A DNA stretch of 64,000 nt, from contig CM067081.1 in the NCBI GenBank assembly GCA_034008185.1, positions 85,146,765-85,210,764 on the forward strand. Reading direction: 5' to 3'. The position numbers and the translations under genes were made by a program. Shown piece after piece: positions 48,101 to 57,100 of the stretch. A model generated the notes under the pieces. That model saw nothing but the letters and a program-made list of their open reading frames with translations, was not told the origin of the DNA and made no database searches. Each line of letters opens with the position of its first letter. Within the stretch, counting starts at the first letter, position 1. Origin of the DNA: Gorsachius magnificus (Eukaryota > Chordata > Aves > Pelecaniformes > Ardeidae).

Positions 48101-51100
48101 ATCAGCAAACCTTCTTTGCTTCGATGCACATTGCAGTCAAACAAAAGATTTTTGCCTGGGTTAAACGCTGTCAGTCCCTGCACAAAATCCCCTGCAACAG
48201 CATACCGATTTTGTTATGCTTGGGCACTTGGGTCAGAGGCACATTGCTCTGAGGAATGGAGATCTTTTGTAGAGGAGAGCTTGCAGCTCTGCTGATCAAT
48301 CATTAATCTGTAGACCTGGCTTCTGCATGAGGGGGAAAGGAGATGCTCTAAAGAGATGAGGCTTACCCTGCCCAGTGCCGGCTGTCTGCCCACCCCGGGG
48401 GGCAGGCTCAGGCTCCAGGCTCTGAATAATGCAGGCAGATATTTTTTGGTACTCCCCTCTAAGCAAAACATTCAGACGTGACCTGTCCCACATGCCACTA
48501 GGTGGCACTTTAGGGACATGGCAGTCATTTGGTTTTATTCGTTACACATCAGCTGCATCACCAGAACTAATTCTTGGGGGTTTTTTGGTCAAATGTAACT
48601 ATTTATTTTGTTTTCACCACTTGCCTGCTCCAGCCTGTCCCTGCCCTGCTGGCTGCTGAGCGTTGCCATCCTCGTGTCCTGGCAGTGGGGAGGAGCAGCC
48701 AGGCCAGTGGCCCAACCTGAGCCGGTAGCTACCATAGCCCTGGCGCACAGTGGTTGCCACAGCTGTTAGGCTGACAGCCACATCACAGCAATTGGCTAGT
48801 AAAAAATGTATCTTGCACCAGTAGGAACTGTGATACCAAACTGTTGGAAATTTTGAAATCTTACCCTTTTTGGCATCAGCACTCCGATTTATATTTGCTT
48901 CCACTAGGACACAAAGTTTGCCCTTTTTTGCTTTTTCAGTTCCCTTCGGTTTAAAATAGTATTCTCCTGAAATGAGAACATTAAAAAAAAAGGGGGGGGC
49001 GGGGGGAGGTTCTGCAAAAGTTTGATTTTTTTTTTTTCTTTTTTTTAATTTGCCCCCCCTGTCCTTTATCTTACAGTGATTTCAATTTTCCTGCTTATTT
49101 GCAATTGACATTGTAGAGTACCAATCTGTTAGTTACTTCTGCACTGTTTGAACACATTGATTCTTGAAAAGTTGCATTTTATCTATCCATAAATAACCTG
49201 GGGTTGGTCTCCTTCCTTCTTCATTCTGCTGAATAAGTTACGGCATTCTTGCTTTTGATACAAGGTTTGACGTAGACTCCAACAAAAGTGTGAGCACCAG
49301 AAACTGCCTGCCTGCCCGGCCAGGTTAGAGGGGTAGCTCGTGCTCCCTGTCCAAGAAAGGTCCTTAGGAGCTGGCTCTCGTATACCCCTGTCGTTGCTCA
49401 GTGTTGTGCAGCAAAGCTGTAGTTCATAGCATACCTATTAGGTGGCTTGCTGAAAGACTGTGTTTACTCTTGCTGGCCCTAAATGAATGATTTGTCAAAG
49501 TGATGTGATTTGGTCCCAAATTTATCATGTGGCACTGCTGGGTATTTGAACTTTGCTATCCCCAAATCATTCATGAAGGCTTCATGGGCTTTGCCAGGCT
49601 GCTGTTACCAGTGCTTAGAGCCTTCATTTCTTTCAAATACATCAAAAGTGGTTGTAGAAGTCGGGGAGGCTAGGGGCTATTCAGCTTGCTGATAAAGAAA
49701 TGCTCCGTTGCATTAAATGAACTTTTAAAGGTATTTGACTTTTGTAGACAGAAAAAGCAATCTTTATTTCACTCTCCTATTTGTACCAGAAATCTACCGC
49801 TATAGAAGCAGCTCTTCAATCCATGAAAAGCTTTCCAGAATTGAAATGTTAGTACCAAATAGTTATTAAAATCCAAATATTTAAGATACTAAGATTCAAG
49901 TAATACTGGAAAAGTACAGGGTGGGTTTGTTTCGGGGTTTTTTCTGTTTGGTTTTTTTTTTTTTTAACCATCAGATAACACTACAGATGTAGCACACTTA
50001 GAAGAGGTGGGGAGAGAAATCTTGCCAGCCAAGGCACCTTTTCCTCCTCTCCAGAGGAATTTCATGTGCATCTTCAAAAAAGATGACAGATCTCCCTCTT
50101 CCATGCACATGTTCGACATTGTATGGTTGGAGAAGAGCAGTAACCCGACAGAAGCGCGTTTCCCCTGCAGCTTTCTGTGCGGCTCTTATTGTGTGTGTTA
50201 TATGAAAGAAATGGATGTGATATGAAGAAGTCCCTCCTTTTTAAATATATCAAATTCTGTGCTTTCTGTCATTTTTACTTAACTTACAGTTAAGCGCTGA
50301 GAAACTCGTGACTGCTACAGAGCTTGATGGGCCTCTGCAGAAGCCTCTTGGCAACAGCGCATGAGGTTCTTCAGTGTGCAACGGGTTGTTATTGTTATGG
50401 CTAAAATCCTGGCTCCTTTTAAAGTTTGAGGTTGGCCTTGAACTTGGTTTTAAACGTGAGCTTTCACCTGTGTAGAAATGAGCCTTTTCTGAGGCGAGCA
50501 TGGGATGGCGGGTTGCCTCTCCTGCCTGGGGGCTGTTGTCAGCCTGGCTCCGACTTGGCAGAAGTTGGGAAAGAGAAGAGGCCGCCTGGCAGTGCCAAGT
50601 GCCCTCAGCCTCCCCGCTCCCGCCTGTCTTCCCCGCCTTAGAAAGCCATCCCGTACCTTCTGGACAGAAAACAGCCGCACGGTGTTTATAGCGTGTTTGC
50701 TGCAGGGTGCTCCAAATCCCTCTGCCCTCCCTTAGCTGATGTGCTGTGCCCTGTCCTGGTGGAGCAAATTGGAAAGTGCTGGAAGATTTCAGGAGAGGCG
50801 AAGCAAGGGATTAACCCTCTCTCTTAACTTGCTGCTCGGTCAGATATGCTGGGGGGGGGGAGGGAGGGGGTGTTTTGTTTTGCCCGAGCATAGACCTGTG
50901 AGATGAGTGTTCAGCTCGGTTTCTGTTTGAAACGTGAGAAGGCGAGAAGATGTATTTGGCTTCTTCTATGACTTGTGTTCTCAGTAACTTTACAGGAATT
51001 TTTGGTATAATTCAGACTGTGTCACTCCAGCCTTGCAAACTTCAAAGACAGAGGCTTACTCTGATGAATTTTCATCAGTTTCAGGAGCTAATAAGGTGAC

Positions 51101-54100
51101 AGGGCGCAGCCAAGATCTTTCTAGCTTTTATCCACCCCACTTAGTCTTTCTCTGAGTATTTAGGCCATAAGGGTAACTCTAGAAGAAATTTTGGGTACTA
51201 GGTCATTTACATCCAGAGACATGGTTCCTAATGGTTCACAGAACTTTTCTCTTGTTCTCCTAGCACAATAAAATGCAAGAAAACAGTTTCATTAACAATC
51301 TGCAAAAGATATATGTCATCCATTCAGCTGTCACCCTGGATCTCTGTTTCCCCTACTGTTGAATTGTTAAAGTAACTTTTCTTCTGCGTGTAACGTTTCC
51401 TTTCATTGACTTTATTGTATGTGACTGCTAGTCGTTTTCTGGGTGTAGCAATGACTGATTTGTTGTTGCAGACTGAGCAAGTATCTGAGGTTGAATTACA
51501 TCCTCAGATGAACAGACCTCCGTCGCAGGCAGAAGAAAACAGTTCAGCAAAAAAGGTGAGACTTGCACTTGTACCGCTGTGGAGTGATTTGCCTTCGTCA
51601 ACAAATGTGGTTGTTTTAAGTTTTAGAGCAATGAAATGGAGGGTTAGGGTTACATTTTCACATGTTTGCCTTCTCTGGAGGTCAAGACGCTAGAGAGAAC
51701 CGGGCTCGCATGTGACATCAGCTCAGATAAATCATTAAGAATGCTCTTAGTACATACGCATCGATGCATGTGCTTTGAGAGAGGCAGCTTGCCATTTGTT
51801 TCAAATCAATAGGGGCTTGCGGAAGGCAAAAAAAGAGTTTGATTGTACTTGACCCCTGTCTCGCTGTAGTTCTTCCAAATTTTGTGAGGCACACTTCTTG
51901 CTTCCAGTTATTGCGAATTCAGTTTTGATGGAACCACACCTGTTTGCTGGAGGTCAGAATCTGCTACTAAATGTACATAGGCTGGGAGAGATTTGCTCGA
52001 GATGTGCAGTTCTTAATATGTTTTTGTATGAACGTGTCATTTGTATAAAGAAAGCACCAAAATCGCAATGCAGGGCCTTGCTTAGGGGTGGAGTGACCTT
52101 AGCAATGGCTGTGAGCCTTTCCCCCCTCCCGGTCACGCTCCCACTGCCTCCTTCCACCAGCCCCAGCCAGAAGAAGTTTTTGATAGGGGGCAAATGCCGA
52201 TCCTCCCCGCTCCTGCCCCTCCTGCAGCCAGGGAGCACCTGCAAGACCTTTGCTCGGCCCAGCCAAAGACAGATGCTGTTCCCAGTGCATGCCTTGCCCA
52301 GGGAGCATCATCACACCTCTTACCCTAACGGGGGGCACAGACAAATGCCCAGTGTCATCTCCTATATGCGATAGGGCTTTCAGGGCGGCGTCCTCTCTCC
52401 ACTTGGGCTCACCGTATGCTGCTAACTCGCCTAGCCCTGCTTCTTCCGTGCTCTGCTTTGCAGCCCTGCTGGGGAAAGGAAATCTCTGTGGTTCACCTAC
52501 TTCATGCTCACCCCCATCCCTAAAATACAGAGGAGCCCAGGCTGTGGGTTGCAGGGGGCAGGTTGTTGGCGCAGTGCTGGCCCATCTTCCAAGGCCTGCT
52601 GCAACAGCTGCCAGGCAAAGAGCCCCTGCAGGGGGCTCAGCCTTTTAGGTATTGGATCACTTCTTCCAGTATTGTGTTTGAAATGGAGGAGGGATTTATG
52701 TTACGGATTTAGTAGGTTTTTGTCAGTTCAGGGCAGACTGGGATTGTGCATTTGGCATCCCACCAGTTCATAGCTGTATAAGGCATACCCAAGTTCTTTG
52801 CTTGCCGTACGTCATGGCTTTGCAGGGAGCTGCACGTATGCATAGGATTTCAGAGCACTGAGAACTGTGCAGCGCTGATGTGCTGACGTCCTGATCAAAA
52901 GATCTCATAATATTTTTAGATTATTTTTTTTTCAGTAATGGCAGAACTGGTTTTTAATGTTGAAACCACTTGTTTCCTTAGAATTCTAATTCCTCTAAAA
53001 CTGTAATCCCTCTAATACTAATTATTGATGATCTTATGTTGGTTTTGTTCTGTTTCACTCATAGTAGTCTCTTCTGCTGAGTCAGGCTGCTTACTCCGAT
53101 GCTGGGGATTTTTTCTTATGATTGCTGGGTCATTAAGTGCTTTCTCATATAATTTTTTTCTGATTTTATTAACATTTGGCCAAAATGTAGCAAGGAAGAT
53201 AGTCTGGCCCAGTAAAATGTGCACTGTGCAAGTGATAATAAAACTTCGTCTGTGGTCTTGTCTGTGACACTAAATGCATAACCTTTGTCAAGTCACTTCA
53301 TCTTTTTGAGTCTTAGCTTTCTCATTCATGAAATAGGACAGTAATATTTATATCCCTTGCAAAAGAGATCTAATAATAAAACACACTGAAAAGGATATAT
53401 TTATATTTCAGGTTTGAAACAGCTATAAGGCATTAAAACTACTTCTTATTGCAGAAGAAAGGATATCTTAATTTAAAATAATGAAAACACTTCTTCTTAC
53501 CACTGAAGTCATAAAAATCCAAGACTCTTTGTTTTACCTACAAACCAGACTATTTCTTTCATGTAACTTATCAAGAGAAATAACTGGCCTTCTACACTTT
53601 CAACATGTTAATTTTGCATGGATAATTTTATAAATTTGTCTTTCTAAGCTATTTTCAGTGTTGCTTCATGTAAGGGGGAAGGGACAGACTCCATGCCAGA
53701 TGGGTGAGGTAGTAAATTGGGATGCAAGTGATTGATTATTGATTCTTACCAACTGAGAGGAATTAAAAATTGGTTTGGTTTTAATGCTTTTGGGTCAACT
53801 GGGGACTAGTATATGTTTTTATACCCCTCCCTCTGCTCCCCCACCTCCCCCCACAAATGCACACAGAGCTATACAATCTGGTTCTGAAGAGCCTGTCATC
53901 CAGATGAAGACAAAACACCAGTATAATCATTTCATTCATTACGGGGTTGCAGGAGTTATTGTTCCTTTTTTCAAAGTCAGAAACCTGAGAGACTATTACC
54001 AAATTTGAATTAAGCTCTGTACCTCTTTAAATTATGAAATCTTAGGCCAGCTGTCAGCAATTTCTGTGTCATGAGTATTCCCTATCCTAATGATGGGATG

Positions 54101-57100
54101 CATATGGCCTGACTTAACGTTGCTTTGCTTCTCCCTTGCAGGAGGTTGTTCTTGCTCAGCCGCCCTCCAAACCCACCCGCAGGAAGCTCCGGACAGAGGC
54201 ACAGGGGCTGGAGACCCCTGAGCTTTCTCCCACTATAAGTGTGACTTCTTCACTGCCAGCAGCCAAGCCTCACCTCCCAGTCCAAAAGTAAAAACCTGTA
54301 CCGAGCACACCAAACTGCACTGTGAGATCTGATGTGGCAGGGTTTGCACTTTGCGTAGTGTTATGCTTAATAGTTCTGGTTTTGATAATGCTTCACATCT
54401 ACATCCCTCTTCTGAAATGCAGACTAAGTCTGTAGTGACTGTATAAGTTGGTAATATTTGATTGATAGCCTCTTCAAAGGTGTCCTACCTCTGTATCTGG
54501 TAGACAAGTCTGAAGAGCAAGCCTAGCTGTTCAAACAGCATCTCTAATGCAGCTCCTTTTAGCTCTGTGGGTGTGTGCCTTGCACATATCTTCTGGAATT
54601 TTGCTCATTCTTGTGGACAGATATGACCAGATAAATGCCCAGAAAATTGAGTCATGAAATGCTTGATGTTGGTCATATCCTTGTGATATTTCTTCACCGC
54701 AAGGCAGGTTGGAAATGAGCTCGCCGCTGGTATGAGCTGAGCCATAGACCACTTGTGATAATCCAGTAATTGCCAAACCCAGCATGTGTTGTTTGGTCAC
54801 ATGAACATAACTGTTGAATCTGTCAACAGCAGAGACTTGTAGGGTTTTCACTATATATTTACTTAATAGCAGTGGAGAAGGGGCTGTACAAATGATAAGC
54901 AGAGGCGCTTGAAGCCCCGTTGGGTCTGTACATCCCCCGCAACTGAAACTGTGCAAACATTATAGCCCGCCTTCACCTGAAGCCTTGCAAAGGCATCTGG
55001 TTCAGTCTGAAACAAAACCGAGCCGCCCAAATCAGTTGAGCGGTTCTTGGCAAACTGTTTATCAGTGAACTGAATCTGGGCTGCATAATTGGAGATTAGA
55101 ATTAAGTAATCAGACTCCTGCCCTTAAAGTGCTATTTTGTGCTTTGGGAGTGCATATTCCATAGTGGTTCAAAGAGAGATAACAGCATTTGTTAGCATCT
55201 CAACTTAATCCTATCTTGTCTGTATCTTTCCTAAAATGTTTAAATGACCACAGAGGTGTATCTCCTCGCTTTTTGTATTTTCCTACCATTATTACTTTAT
55301 AGCCTACGGAGAGTAGTTTGAAGCAAAATGGTAAAGCAGAAAACTGACAGCTCACTGGAAGATAACGGCATAAAGACCTGCCTGTGCTGCGGAACAGATC
55401 CCGTTGCCAAGACCGGTGCCATCAGCCCTGTTAAGAGAAAAGAGCTAATGGGGACTGTGTACCACTATGGACCTCATTTAAATAGGGCATCTGGTTTAGA
55501 TGAGATTTGTCATTAAAGAGCTCTTGAGGCCTCATGTAAAAACTTTAAAATAATCTATTTGGAAAGGGGCTTGCCAGTATTTCCTGTATTTTCTTTCCTT
55601 TTTCCTGTTGTTACCGCTGTTTCTTGGAAGAGGTTGGTCCTTATGTACAGAGTTGTCTCTTTTTGTACTTGTCTGCCTAACTGTAATTTCCTCCAAATCA
55701 GTTACCATGGGCTATAGAGTATAATAATAATAATAATAATAATAATAGGAGAGAAATAATTTCTTTAAGCAGCAAAAGAGATGAGGAAAGTCCATAAGCC
55801 ATCTACCTGTTCCTGTTTCTGACATCAAATGGTTTTGCTGGAAATGACTGCTTTGAATGAAAGAAAGATTCATTTTCGAAGTAATGAAACATCAGAATCA
55901 GCAGTGCCCCAAAAAATCTGAGACAGTATTATCATGCAGATGTCCTTTCTTTCCACATAGAATGATTTTTTTGTATTTTCTGTTAACACTCCCAAATCTT
56001 TAAACTCTGCAAGTATCTGAAAACAGCTAAAGCAAAGATGATGCAACAAGTACAGCCATGCAGGGATTATTCTTAAGCTGAATCTGAATGCAGTGATTTT
56101 GAAATAATGGAGACATCCTGAAAAGTTTCCGTGATTCAGGTTAACAAGTGTGACCATTTTACTTCCAAATAGTCTACCTGATTCAGCCATCTCATTTCAG
56201 TGTTACATTTTTCTTCTCTTGAATGTGTAGTTTGTATCTGGTCTTTGAAGTGTAGTCCAGTGTGTCTAGAGTACAGACGCGCAAAATGGATGGCTGGTCT
56301 TCTGGCATCAGCCACTGTTGAGGCTCTTAATTGAAATGTTTTGTGTTTATCTGTCTGGCAGACAGTCTTCCAAGCAGAAAAGGGCTATTCAGACCGCTAT
56401 ACGAAAAAACAAAGAAGCCAATGCTGTGCTCGCCAGGTTGAACAGTGAGCTCCAGCAGCAGCTGAAGGTAAGGAACGCATTGAAAATCGGTGACAAAGCT
56501 CCCTGCAATCAGTTACGTGTTGCTTCCAGCAGAGAGTCTTGCTCATCCTCTCAGATGAAACCTGCGTTGTTTCCTCCTTTCTGAAAGGGTATAACTGTAC
56601 TGTATGCGTGGGTAGGATGAGGCTTTCTGGGAAAAGTTATAACCTACGGACCTACAGCTCCACCAGCAGTTAGAGTAAGCAAACTTTGTCTTTTTGGAAA
56701 GTTTGATTACGTGATGGTGTCACCTAGTGCGGAAGAGCAACTTGAGCATAACTTGCTTGTCTTCTGATCAGTTGTGCTATGTAACTTCTCCTGGAGTCAG
56801 GCATTTGGTATACATGGACTGGCTAAACCATGCTTTACGTGAACATCGAACACTGATTTTTAATGTCTGCTCGCTTGTCTTTTAATGTGTTCTCAAGGGT
56901 CTTTTTCTTACACCTATCAGTTGTAGTTCTTCTGTTTTCTCAGTCCAGAGAGTACAGACTTTAGTTTTTCATTTGCTACAGCTTTTTCTTCCCTGCGTAT
57001 TATGAACATCCTTGTGTAGAAAGGGAGGTGAACCCCCAGTTACACTTTTTTTTTCAGTCAAGGTTAAAGTTTGATTCTGTGTTCAACTTTGCTTTAATAT

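Larger units (their letters stand above)
38654..51471 (+). other. REPS2: REPS2 intron (12,818 bp) with two plus-strand CR1 copies
   Basis: Largest intron. It holds CR1 fragments at 39308-39830 and 46900-47650, a direct duplication at 44212-44347, and G-rich tracts at 48992-49009 and 50851-50870. No other gene recognised. Confidence 0.85.
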
